Shown here piece after piece: positions 1 to 6,876 of a stretch of DNA of 20,915 nt. Within the stretch, counting starts at the first letter, position 1; each line of letters begins with the position of its first letter. The stretch lies in IMG/VR virus record IMGVR_UViG_3300043409_000539, positions 1 through 20,915 of that record; one strand, 5' to 3'. Source of the stretch: a virus. Both the position numbers and the translations under genes were made by a program. Under the pieces are notes generated by a model. The model made no database searches and had not been told where the DNA came from. It saw only the letters and a program-made list of their open reading frames with translations.

Positions 1-333
1 CTAACTCAAGAGGACTTCTGGGATGAGGTGATTGACAAAGCAATGGGCGGAGATGGGAAGGATGGAAACATCCAGTTAATGCAACTTGTTGGCCAGCGCC
101 TTGAGGCTCCATTCAAGCCAACAATGCAGCCAGTTGACATTGGGATATCTGCTGGTGACACGCTTGAGCAGATGGCTGACAAGGTGGTGTCTTCCGGACT
201 TCCACCTGACATAGCTGAGAAGATGCTGCAGAACATCAAATTGCGCCATGAGATAAGCGAGAAGGGTGAGATACTGAAGCGGCTTGAAGCATTGGAGGGT
301 AAGGGTGTCGGCGGCATTGAGAAAGCGGATTGA
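1..333 (+). CDS. terS: Terminase small subunit, 3' end (partial at window start)
   Basis: The frame is open from base 1 and ends at TGA 331-333, so only the C-terminal ~110 residues are present; the GTG at 28 is internal, not the start. Small terminases recognise the packaging site on concatemeric DNA and regulate the large subunit. The identification rests on position immediately upstream of terL with overlap, and on the segment around residues 5-35, which has the look of the TerS region with a GG-D run followed by a helix and a 'RLEAPFK' turn. The C-terminal ~60 residues are charged and predicted helical, as expected for the part that contacts the large subunit. The DNA-binding N-terminus and any pac site within it are outside the window. 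An unrelated small packaging protein is possible but less likely. Confidence 0.72.
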   Translation, partial: LTQEDFWDEVIDKAMGGDGKDGNIQLMQLVGQRLEAPFKPTMQPVDIGISAGDTLEQMADKVVSSGLPPDIAEKMLQNIKLRHEISEKGEILKRLEALEGKGVGGIEKAD

Positions 334-1972
334 CGAACTTGAGCGCAAGGCGGCTGCTGTGAACTTCATTGCTGGAACTGGCACAGTGATTGGCTTGGTG
401 TCTCCTGATGGAAGGCTGTCAAAGTGCCTGCGTTTCGATGGCGAGCGATACGAAGAGTTTCACGGGGCTGAGCCACAAGCATTCTTTGCTGAAAGGCTGG
501 AGCCGATATTCACTAGGCCTAAGCGGTTCATTGTCATTATTGGTGGGCGAGGGTCCGGTAAATCCATTGCCATCGGGGATATAGGCCTGATAGAGATGCA
601 CGATCGTGGTGTCAACTTCATGTGCCTTCGTGAGTTTCAAGCGTCCATTGCCGACTCTGTTCACTCCCTGATGAAAGAAGAGGCTGAGCGACTTGAGCTT
701 GATGGGCTTGAAGTAACGGAGAGGGCGCTTAGGTTCCTGCATAATGGATCGTCAGCCAAGTTTTCCGGCCTTGCTCGCAACCCTGAATCCGTAAAGTCTG
801 CGTATGGCTTTGGCCTTTGGTGGTGCGAGGAAAGCCAGTTCCTGTCTGACAAGTCGCTGAAGACTCTAACCCCAACAGCCCGCAACAAGCCAAAGAAGGG
901 GCTGCCTGGAAAGATGCTTGAGGTGGGTGGTGATGAGGTTGATATGAGTCAAGTGCGGCTTGTGTTCGTTGGAAACCCAGCATCAAGCGAAGACCCATTC
1001 AGTCAGCGATTCATCGTGCCGTTCCAGGATGCGCTCAACCGTGACGGCATCTATGAGGATGATATGCACCTTGTCATCAAGATGAACTGGAGCGACAACC
1101 CATGGTTCGCGGAGTCAGGTCTTGAGCGGGAACGCCAGTTTGACCTTGCCATCCTGCCGCGCTCTACGTACGACTGGATCTGGGAGGGCGGTTTCAACGA
1201 CGAGATAGACAACGCACTAATTAAGGCTGAGTGGTTCGACGCCTGCATTGATGCTCACATCAAGCTTGGCATGAAGCCTCACGGAATCACCAGGGTATCA
1301 CACGACCCGTCAGACCTTGGCTCTGACCCTAAAGCCGTGTGTGTTCGCAAGGGAAACATCATCACGCAGATAGTTGATCGAGATGACCTAGATGTGAATG
1401 AAGGCAGTGACTGGGCCCTATCCATAGCCATCAACGAGAATGCAGACCAGTACATATGGGACGTCGGCGGCATGGGTGTGACTCTCAAGCGTGACATAAA
1501 CTCCGCTCTTGGAGGCAAGAAGTGTCAGGTTTACCAGTTCAACGGGGCTCACGCTGTAGAGCGGCCTGATGCCATATATGAGCCTTCTGGCGCCAACAAC
1601 TTCAGAGAGAAGACCAACAAAGAGATAAGCCGCAACCTGCGGGCTCAGTGCTACCTTAGATTGAGGGATAGGGTTTACCGAACATATCGAGCGATCAATC
1701 ATGGCGAGTTTTGCGACCCTGACAAGCTAATCAGCTTTTCCAGTGAGTGCGGAAACCTGAAGGGCCTTCGTGCTGAGTTGTGCAGACTCCCAATTAAGCC
1801 AAACCCTAACGGATTCGAGCTCTACACCAAGGCGGAAATGCGCAGCAAATTCAAGGTGAGATCGCCTAACTTGGCAGACTGCGTTATGATGTCTGAAAAT
1901 GAATCATTTCAAATGAACCGCGAAGAGGTTGATATCTCATCGCTATTCGTCCAGACAGTGACGGGGTGGTAA
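305..1972 (+). CDS. terL: Terminase large subunit (packaging ATPase and headful nuclease)
   Basis: This is the motor that pumps DNA into the procapsid and cuts it when full. I chose GTG 305 (555 aa) because GGAGG at 294-298 sits 6 bases upstream; an earlier TTG at 284 lacks this site. The gene overlaps the end of terS by 29 bases. Visible motifs: Walker A GGRGSGKS at residues 80-87; Walker B-like LWWCEES at 171-177 with a catalytic Glu; a coupling-type segment ending in VFVGNP at ~221-225. The C-terminal RNase H-like nuclease half has acidic residues in HDPSDLG (~334), WDVGGMG (~386) and NLADCVM (~525), in the order expected for the metal-binding triad. Length is normal for the family and slightly longer than P22 gp2. 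The portal gene follows after 3 bases. Confidence 0.96.
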   Translation: MSAALRKRIDELERKAAAVNFIAGTGTVIGLVSPDGRLSKCLRFDGERYEEFHGAEPQAFFAERLEPIFTRPKRFIVIIGGRGSGKSIAIGDIGLIEMHDRGVNFMCLREFQASIADSVHSLMKEEAERLELDGLEVTERALRFLHNGSSAKFSGLARNPESVKSAYGFGLWWCEESQFLSDKSLKTLTPTARNKPKKGLPGKMLEVGGDEVDMSQVRLVFVGNPASSEDPFSQRFIVPFQDALNRDGIYEDDMHLVIKMNWSDNPWFAESGLERERQFDLAILPRSTYDWIWEGGFNDEIDNALIKAEWFDACIDAHIKLGMKPHGITRVSHDPSDLGSDPKAVCVRKGNIITQIVDRDDLDVNEGSDWALSIAINENADQYIWDVGGMGVTLKRDINSALGGKKCQVYQFNGAHAVERPDAIYEPSGANNFREKTNKEISRNLRAQCYLRLRDRVYRTYRAINHGEFCDPDKLISFSSECGNLKGLRAELCRLPIKPNPNGFELYTKAEMRSKFKVRSPNLADCVMMSENESFQMNREEVDISSLFVQTVTGW

Positions 1973-1975
1973 TAC

Positions 1976-4072
1976 ATGCAATCGCACGAAAAAATGATGG
2001 AGCATTACCGCTCCGCTTCGTCAGATACGACAATGCGCGATCAATGCAATCTAGATATGCAGCGCTTCTTTATCGATGGCGAGTGGTGGTCTGGATCCGG
2101 CCGGTACGCTGAGCCGTTCAAGAACCGGCCGCGCCCAGAGTTCAACCGCATCTGGAAGAACATCAACCGGCTGATTGGCGACATCAACGATATGGAACTG
2201 AACGCCGTAATCATGGGTAACTCTTCTGACGCCAGCGATGAAAGCGCCGTGCTACTCCAGAAGCGTTGGCGCCATGACTTTCAGTCTTCTGATGGAGTGG
2301 AGGCTAGCGAGACCGCCACGATGGAGGCCATTGTAGGTGGCTTTGGTGCGCTCAAGATTGTCACGAAGTATGAGGATGAGGAGCAGCCAAACGATGATGA
2401 GCAATACGCCTGCCTGGAGATAGTACACTCTGCCGCCACTTCCGTTTACTTCGATGCCGGAGCGATCAGAAAGGATAAGTCTGATTCAAGATGGGGCTGG
2501 CACCTAACAAGGGTGAGTCGAGATAGGCTTGAGGAAGACTTCGACGTTGACAGCATTTGCAGCTTTGGGAATCCAGTGGCTAATGAATCTCGCAACCTGG
2601 ATACCAATAGAGATGTCTATGTGGCTCACTATTACGAGGTTATCGAGAAGAATGTAACAACCTACGACTTCTCGTTACTGGTTCCGGGGCTTGAGATAAC
2701 CAGTGGTGACGGTATAGCCGATTCAGCTGGGGCAACCTACACCCGTGAGGAACTGAAAGAGATCCGCGCAGAGTACGAGCTGCAAGTTGGCGAGATGGCC
2801 CCCACAACTCGACGCAAGGTGAAGTATGTCGAGTACGCACTGGCTGACGGCGAGAAGTACCTAACCAAGCCGCAGCGCATGCCGTTTAAGCGAGTTCCAA
2901 TAATCCCGCGCTACGGGTATTACGCTGTGGTGGATGGGCAGGAATACTATTGCGGTGAGGTGCGCAAGAACACCGACGCAGAAATGTTCCACAACATGTT
3001 TGGGTCCATACTCGCTCAGGTTGCATCAGCACCTCAGGTAACCAAGCCAGAGTACGCACCAGAGCAGATTGCGCGACATGCAGCGCAGCGAGCCAGGGCG
3101 GATATAGATAACGTTCCATTCTTGCTTAGCGATCCAATTCGAGATATAGAAAATAACCCAGTACACTTTGGTCCAGTTGGTTATCAGCAGCCACCACAAC
3201 TTGGAAGCGGTGCCGCAACATTCGGCCAGTTCCTTCAAGAGACCATTGCAACCAATGGCGGAACGGGGCAAGCAACCCTTCCATCCAACACCTCTGACGC
3301 CGCCATACAGAGCGTGAACGAAAGGCAAGATGACGCATTCCTGCCAATCGTCAAGAACGTCCTGCACTCATGCAAGGCTACTTGTGAGGCGTGGATACCT
3401 GCCGCTCAGAAGCTGTACTTCTCGAACTCTCGACAGATAAGCGTAATCGAGGGGAATGGTGAGATAGCCAAGATAACCACGCTGGAGATGGGAGAGACTG
3501 AAGGCGGTGGATACGGACCCAGCAAGAACACCGCTAATGGTCGGTATTCCGTAAAGGTTGAGCAAGGAGAGGCGTACAAGACAAGCAAGGAGCGCCAGAT
3601 TGAAGTAAACCTTCAAATGATACAGATGGCTGGTGCCGATGCTGAGTACGCTCAGCTTCTGGCCTACAACACCATGACGCTGACCGATGGTGAAGGTGGC
3701 GACCGGATGCGGATGATTGCCCGCCTGCGTGAGATCGACTCAATCCTATCAATGGGCTACCCAATCCAACTGTTCGACTTCACCGAGGAGGAGCAACAGT
3801 TCATCCAGTATCGTCAGCAGCAGATGCAACAGCAATCGCAATCACAGGAAAATCCGGCAATGGCATTGGCCCAGGCAGAAATGCTCAAGGGTCAGGCCGC
3901 CCAGGTTGAGGCTGAGTCCAGCATGATGAGCCAGCAGATTAACGCATTCAACGCTGAGACGAAGAGGATGCAGGTTGCCATTGATGCAGAGAAGGCGGGA
4001 GCTGACATCAACATCAAGCAGGCTGACTTGAGATTGAAGGCAATAGGTCAGGCAGGGAAGATGATGCAGTAA
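1976..4072 (+). CDS. 1: Portal protein, P22 gp1-like
   Basis: The portal forms the twelve-subunit ring at one capsid vertex through which DNA enters and leaves and to which the tail attaches. The 698-aa length is close to P22 gp1 (725 aa). The N-terminal region, with the FIDGEWW and RPRPEFNRIWKNI segments around residues 32-62, is typical of P22-type portals. The protein ends in a glutamine-rich stretch (~607-627) followed by a long helical region to the C-terminus rich in Ala, Gln, Met and Lys. This matches the helical barrel that extends into the capsid in P22 and is thought to sense headful pressure. The ATG at 1976 lies 3 bases after the terL stop, with a weak GGGGTGG just upstream, so translation is probably coupled. 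The next gene downstream lies on the other strand. Confidence 0.93.
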   Translation: MQSHEKMMEHYRSASSDTTMRDQCNLDMQRFFIDGEWWSGSGRYAEPFKNRPRPEFNRIWKNINRLIGDINDMELNAVIMGNSSDASDESAVLLQKRWRHDFQSSDGVEASETATMEAIVGGFGALKIVTKYEDEEQPNDDEQYACLEIVHSAATSVYFDAGAIRKDKSDSRWGWHLTRVSRDRLEEDFDVDSICSFGNPVANESRNLDTNRDVYVAHYYEVIEKNVTTYDFSLLVPGLEITSGDGIADSAGATYTREELKEIRAEYELQVGEMAPTTRRKVKYVEYALADGEKYLTKPQRMPFKRVPIIPRYGYYAVVDGQEYYCGEVRKNTDAEMFHNMFGSILAQVASAPQVTKPEYAPEQIARHAAQRARADIDNVPFLLSDPIRDIENNPVHFGPVGYQQPPQLGSGAATFGQFLQETIATNGGTGQATLPSNTSDAAIQSVNERQDDAFLPIVKNVLHSCKATCEAWIPAAQKLYFSNSRQISVIEGNGEIAKITTLEMGETEGGGYGPSKNTANGRYSVKVEQGEAYKTSKERQIEVNLQMIQMAGADAEYAQLLAYNTMTLTDGEGGDRMRMIARLREIDSILSMGYPIQLFDFTEEEQQFIQYRQQQMQQQSQSQENPAMALAQAEMLKGQAAQVEAESSMMSQQINAFNAETKRMQVAIDAEKAGADINIKQADLRLKAIGQAGKMMQ

Positions 4073-4077
4073 AAGAA

Positions 4078-4098
4078 AAGGCCCCGTGATGGGGCCTT
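4078..4098 (-). terminator. Rho-independent terminator of the minus-strand cassette
   Basis: A perfect 8-bp stem (AAGGCCCC / GGGGCCTT) encloses a 5-base loop. Read on the minus strand it is followed by a T-rich tail (TTTTCTTTT), so it should end the minus-strand operon efficiently. On the plus strand the tail is only TTATG, so it would be a weaker stop for transcription leaving the portal gene. It lies between the convergent ends of the portal gene and the 64-aa gene. Confidence 0.85.
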
Positions 4099-4101
4099 AT
4101 G

Positions 4102-4296
4102 CTACTCCTTATGAACAACCTTTCCTGTCAATGCTATCTTCTCATCTCTTGATTTTAAATATTGTATGAATTCAACCGCCACATTAATTGAGTGAAATCC
4201 ATTTAGGTTAGCCTGATGCCATGGAGTCATAAACCTATTCTTAACCTCAACAAAATAGTCATCATTTGAACCTGTAACAACCCTATACTTTTTCAT
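4102..4296 (-). CDS. Hypothetical 64-aa protein, last gene of minus-strand cassette
   Basis: I do not recognise this family. It is a small soluble protein with mixed charge, starting MKKYRVV, with alternating hydrophobic residues in the first half that suggest beta strands and a helix-like segment INVAVEFIQYLKS around residues 37-50. The ATG is preceded by AAGGTGAT at a good distance, and the start lies 15 bases after the stop of the 224-aa gene, so it is the last member of the same operon. The gene is noticeably more AT-rich than the flanking late genes, which fits recent acquisition. It is immediately followed by the terminator. Confidence 0.7.
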   Translation of the reverse strand: MKKYRVVTGSNDDYFVEVKNRFMTPWHQANLNGFHSINVAVEFIQYLKSRDEKIALTGKVVHKE

Positions 4297-4311
4297 GCTA
4301 TCACCTTGTTG

Positions 4312-4986
4312 TTATGGGCGGCGGATGAAGCGCCACGGCCTCCTTACATTAACCCACCTATCGCATGATTCCCCATACTTTACAGAAAAGGCATAATCAC
4401 TAGCATATGAAGCGTCCTCCATCTGGCTTACGGGCCACCCACCTTGATCATTGTGGTCGTATGCATCAACCCATACAATATCCCCAACCCGCAAATCCCG
4501 CCAATCTTTAATCGCCAGCTCCGGCTCTTGCTTTGCGGTGATTGGCGATACCTTCAGGCCAATCGCCTCACAAGCTAGATCAAGCGCTTTCAGCTTGGCG
4601 TCCGCATCAGATTTCGCGGCATCCGCCTCTTGCTGCTTGCGCTCGGCGCAGTCCTTGGCGTTGCGGTAGTCTGATGCTAGTTGTTCGATGGTAGGCTTGG
4701 CTTCTACTACCGGCTCCAGTGCGGTGTCGGAGCCCGGGTACAGGTGGGAATACTCGTCACGCGAGAGGATGGTCTGGTTCCATCCGCGAATAGTAGTACA
4801 AGAACGCAGACCTTCTGCGGAGCCCGCAGCCGTCCAAACCTCACGACCTACACCAATACTAGGCTTCGTATCATACGCAAACACATCGCCGTCCTTGTCT
4901 TGGGCCGCGAAACTGAAACCATCACGCCAGCCCCCATTCTCGCTTATGATGCGGGCCAGTTCTTGCTTTGATTTGCTGATTTTCAT
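4312..4986 (-). CDS. Hypothetical 224-aa protein with central coiled coil
   Basis: No function is recognised. Three parts can be seen. The N-terminal ~95 residues are a mixed domain containing repeated aromatic and DKDGDV-type acidic turns. A central helical coiled coil at ~98-145 is rich in Ala, Asp, Glu and Lys. The C-terminal ~65-residue domain begins DWRDLRVGDIVWVDAY and ends WRFIRRP, looking like a small beta-barrel. The 'RVGDIVWVDAY' style is familiar from phage proteins of unknown function. There is no signal peptide or membrane segment. The ATG overlaps the TGA of the upstream 55-aa gene (ATGA), indicating coupled translation. The gene is part of the reverse-oriented cassette, not the late operon, so a structural role is not implied. 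Confidence 0.75.
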   Translation of the reverse strand: MKISKSKQELARIISENGGWRDGFSFAAQDKDGDVFAYDTKPSIGVGREVWTAAGSAEGLRSCTTIRGWNQTILSRDEYSHLYPGSDTALEPVVEAKPTIEQLASDYRNAKDCAERKQQEADAAKSDADAKLKALDLACEAIGLKVSPITAKQEPELAIKDWRDLRVGDIVWVDAYDHNDQGGWPVSQMEDASYASDYAFSVKYGESCDRWVNVRRPWRFIRRP

Positions 4987-5150
4987 TTCTTAACCTCAAC
5001 GCATTTGTGCCAATCATATTTCGGTAGTTTGCTGATGGCATCCCCAGCCTGCATGCACGATTGGTAAGATGTGAAACCATCAACCGCTGCTGGTCCGCCT
5101 GTCTGCCCCATTCCGACGCTCATATAAAAAATCAAAACCCAAGTTGTCAT
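4983..5150 (-). CDS. Small membrane-anchored or exported protein, 55 aa, two cysteines
   Basis: A short gene starting at ATG 5150, with AGGAG eight bases upstream. The protein begins MTTWVLIFYMSVGMG, a short hydrophobic N-terminus that could be a membrane anchor or signal segment. A polar tail follows with two cysteines (Cys32 and Cys50) flanking a helix-like stretch, suggesting a periplasmic disulfide. Similar small phage proteins with a hydrophobic start and a GF(T/S)S..SC pattern are familiar, but I know no assigned function. It overlaps the zinc-finger gene upstream and the 224-aa gene downstream by 4 bases each (ATGA), strong evidence that it is a real operon member. Superinfection exclusion or envelope modification is speculation from topology alone. 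Confidence 0.7.
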   Translation of the reverse strand: MTTWVLIFYMSVGMGQTGGPAAVDGFTSYQSCMQAGDAISKLPKYDWHKCVEVKK

Positions 5151-5275
5151 TTCTCACTCTCCTGCTTTTTGCTATCTCGAAACTTCTTCTGCCTGCACCT
5201 GTCAGAGCAGTATTTGGCATTACTCTGCATCCTCTGCGTCTTTCCGCAGACTGGGCAGGTTAGGTCTTGTGGCAT
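5147..5275 (-). CDS. Zinc-finger microprotein, 42 aa
   Basis: A very short gene with clear support: ATG 5275 is preceded by GGAG five bases upstream. Its stop overlaps the next start as ATGA, and its beginning overlaps the end of the upstream gene by 16 bases. The protein has CPVCG at residues 7-11 and YCSDRC at 22-27 (Cys7, Cys10, Cys23, Cys27), a C-x2-C...C-x3-C arrangement that should bind one zinc ion. A strongly basic tail follows (RQKKFRDSKK). This layout is common in small phage and bacterial zinc-ribbon or treble-clef-like proteins. The basic tail suggests nucleic-acid or protein binding; the target is unknown. Confidence 0.75.
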   Translation of the reverse strand: MPQDLTCPVCGKTQRMQSNAKYCSDRCRQKKFRDSKKQESEK

Positions 5276-5568
5276 GTGCGCTCCAGTTCGGCGAGGAGGG
5301 CGTCTGCGTATGTGGTGCGCCAAGCAAAGTACATGGCCGCACTTCCAGTTGCGGTAATTTCCACTAGGCGGCTGCGACCATCGTGGAGTGGAATAAAAAA
5401 CATTCCGTTTGATTTATTCTCATCACGCCACTTGAAGCTAAACCAATCAGGCACTTCAGGCGCATGCATCGCCATCATCTCGCGCTTGGTTAGGCCGCTC
5501 CACCATCTGCTACTTTGTGTCTCATCTACAACCTCAAGCGGCATAGCTGGCATATCTGCATTCTTCAT
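5260..5568 (-). CDS. Hypothetical phage protein with GLTKRE motif, 102 aa
   Basis: The protein contains GLTKREMMAMHAP around residues 25-37, a motif resembling the GLTKREYFA/GMTLRDYFA signature seen in many small phage accessory proteins of unknown function. It ends with a segment WRTTYADALLAELE that also recurs in that group. Between these lies a beta-rich part with several tryptophans and phenylalanines. I chose ATG 5568, eight bases after a GGAG; a GTG at 5571 directly in front would add one residue. Such genes usually sit in early or accessory regions, so finding one inside the morphogenesis cluster supports the view that this cassette was inserted. The function is unknown. Confidence 0.72.
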   Translation of the reverse strand: MKNADMPAMPLEVVDETQSSRWWSGLTKREMMAMHAPEVPDWFSFKWRDENKSNGMFFIPLHDGRSRLVEITATGSAAMYFAWRTTYADALLAELERTCHKT

Positions 5569-5590
5569 CACTTCATCTCCGCGTTGTTGG

Positions 5591-5803
5591 TTATAGGTTC
5601 GATATCATGCGATCAATGCACTCGTCTTCAATCGCCGAGTTTCCCGATGCAAGGTTGAGCGCCTCCGTGATCTCCTCATCTGTCATATAGAACACCGACA
5701 GCAACTCAATGATTGCGTGCTCAGCTATCGTGAAATCACTTTCCTCCCTGCACATCATGAGGGTGCTCTTTATTGCTTCTGATGCTGGAACTACAAAACT
5801 CAT
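5591..5803 (-). CDS. Hypothetical 70-aa protein, first gene of minus-strand cassette
   Basis: A small acidic, mostly helical protein with methionine- and isoleucine-rich helices and three acidic clusters; no family is recognised. The ATG at 5803 is preceded by GGGGGAT seven to eight bases upstream. It is the promoter-proximal gene of the reverse cassette, with a sigma70-like promoter 30-57 bases before its start codon. The 22-base gap to the next gene carries that gene's ribosome binding site. Small acidic phage proteins often act by binding a host protein, but nothing here shows which. There are no cysteines in a metal-binding pattern and no membrane segment. Confidence 0.7.
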   Translation of the reverse strand: MSFVVPASEAIKSTLMMCREESDFTIAEHAIIELLSVFYMTDEEITEALNLASGNSAIEDECIDRMISNL

Positions 5804-5832
5804 ATCAAATCCCCCGTGTTGTTGATGGCTAA

Positions 5833-5860
5833 ATCATAACGCAATTTCGTTACACATCAA
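5833..5860 (-). promoter_or_regulatory. Sigma70-like promoter of the minus-strand cassette
   Basis: On the minus strand a TTGATG -35 element (5855-5860) and a TATGAT -10 element (5833-5838) are separated by 16 bases. The -10 matches five of six consensus bases and the -35 four of six. Predicted transcription would start near 5826, leaving a short leader before the 70-aa gene. A promoter that needs no phage factor would allow expression outside the late phase, including from a prophage. Confidence 0.7.
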
Positions 5861-5893
5861 GATGAATCTGCAATTATTTTCACGTGGCATAGT

Positions 5894-5928
5894 TGGCGCA
5901 ATTCGCCACTATTTGCGCATTCTCGCCA
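5894..5928. repeat. Paired GCGCA...CGCCA repeats between divergent promoters
   Basis: An exact inverted repeat TGGCG-CAATT-CGCCA (5894-5908) is followed by a related copy TTGCGCATTCTCGCCA (5913-5928), which keeps both half-sites with one extra base. The second copy overlaps the -35 region of the plus-strand promoter candidate. This is the layout of a repressor or activator operator, but no cognate regulator is in the window. Confidence 0.4.
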
Positions 5929-5940
5929 TGGTGTTACAAT
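5913..5940 (+). promoter_or_regulatory. Extended -10 promoter candidate upstream of scaffold
   Basis: TGTTACAAT at 5932-5940 is an extended -10 element (TG plus one base, then TACAAT, five of six matches). The -35 at 5913-5918 (TTGCGC) keeps only three of six bases, with 16-base spacing. It would start transcripts near 5947 and supply scaffold and coat mRNA despite the reversed cassette upstream. The call is by eye. Confidence 0.45.
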
Positions 5941-5946
5941 TGCAGT

Positions 5947-5966
5947 GCCTACCGGTGGCCTACCGG
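5947..5966 (+). repeat. GCCTACCGG tandem repeat and hairpin in scaffold leader
   Basis: GCCTACCGG occurs at 5947-5955 and 5958-5966, an 11-base period. The same bases can fold as CCGGT-GGCCT-ACCGG (5952-5966). It lies 22-41 bases before the scaffold ribosome binding site, where a protein or RNA-structure control of scaffold translation could act. Confidence 0.35.
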
Positions 5967-5998
5967 ATTTCGTTTCACCAGGATTTCGAGGATTAAAA

Positions 5999-6859
5999 AT
6001 GCTGGATCTGGACTATATGCCCGATGCCGAACTTGACGTGAATCAACCTGCTGGTGGTTTAGCGGCCTCAGTAGAGGAAATCGGTGGTGACGCTAACGCC
6101 ACTGACACCGATGAGCTTGGGTTTGAGATTGAGGGTGAAGGCGACCATGAAACGCCTAATGAAGATGTCGAGCTGAAGCGCCGCAAGGCCGCATTTGCTA
6201 AGCAGAAGCAGAAAGCCAGAGAGGCCAAAGCTCGCGAGGATGCAGCAATTGCTGAGAGCCAGCGACTCAAGCAGGAGCTTGAAGATCTGAAATCGCAGGT
6301 CGGACAGCTAAAGGTCGGCCCAAAGCCAACTTATGAGGCTTGCGGGTATGACGATGCCGTTTATGAGCAGAAGCTGGCTGATTGGATCGCTAATGGCGGT
6401 AACAAGCAGCAACAGCAAGCTCAGCAGCAACAACAGCGCCAGCAATCACAGGCTAGTTATGAGCTGGACCCTGAGATTGAGTTCGAGCACGAAGAGGCTG
6501 TGTCCGCAATCAAGAATGCTGGCGTGTCAGACTATGACGACAAGCTTGCTGCGCTTGATGGTGCAATCTCTGAGCTTGGGCTGGTTCCGTCAGTTGTTCG
6601 AGGCCAGCTTCGTCAGCTGTGTTCGTTGGCTGGCATCGACTCAGGAAAGGCTGAGTACATGCTGGGTCGCAATACTGCTGTTGTAGCTGAATTGGCTGGC
6701 GCCAAGTCTCAGCAGCAGGTAAAGCGCATCCTTCAGCGCGAAGCAGACAAGCTGAAGCTGCGTCAAAAGCAAAAGCTCGACGTTAAACCAGAAGTAAGCA
6801 TCCCATCCAGCGGGGCGCGGAAAGATGATGTAATGAAGCGCCTTGGTAAATTCGAATAA
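5999..6859 (+). CDS. 8: Scaffolding protein, P22 gp8-like
   Basis: Scaffold drives coat protein to assemble into a procapsid of the right size and exits before or during packaging. The call rests on position between portal and coat, length (286 aa against 303 in P22) and composition. The N-terminus to ~58 is acidic; a long charged coiled coil spans ~58-105; then comes a PTYEACGYDD segment (~110-119) like that of other phage scaffolds. A glutamine run lies at ~137-150, and the C-terminus is basic and helical (~225-286), where P22 scaffold binds coat. I chose ATG 5999 because GAGG lies seven bases upstream; a GTG at 5945 in the same frame has no ribosome site and lies at or before the predicted transcript start. 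Coat follows after 17 bases. Confidence 0.88.
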   Translation: MLDLDYMPDAELDVNQPAGGLAASVEEIGGDANATDTDELGFEIEGEGDHETPNEDVELKRRKAAFAKQKQKAREAKAREDAAIAESQRLKQELEDLKSQVGQLKVGPKPTYEACGYDDAVYEQKLADWIANGGNKQQQQAQQQQQRQQSQASYELDPEIEFEHEEAVSAIKNAGVSDYDDKLAALDGAISELGLVPSVVRGQLRQLCSLAGIDSGKAEYMLGRNTAVVAELAGAKSQQQVKRILQREADKLKLRQKQKLDVKPEVSIPSSGARKDDVMKRLGKFE

Positions 6860-6876
6860 TCTTGGAGAAGTGAAAA

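Noticed and set aside
284-304. TTG 284 as terL start
   Set aside because: GTG 305 has a well-spaced GGAGG; TTG 284 would give a longer overlap with terS and lacks a ribosome site.
1-333. Search for a pac or cos packaging site in the visible terS end
   Set aside because: P22-type pac sites lie within the small terminase gene, but only its 3' end is in the window and no distinctive repeat or motif stands out.
5061-5596. Plus-strand open frames across the minus-strand cassette
   Set aside because: They lie antisense to overlapping minus-strand genes that have good ribosome sites, ATGA couplings and recognisable motifs; the plus frames have none of these.
5945-5998. GTG 5945 as the scaffold start, adding 18 residues
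   Set aside because: It has no ribosome site and lies at the predicted transcript start; ATG 5999 has GAGG at an ideal distance.
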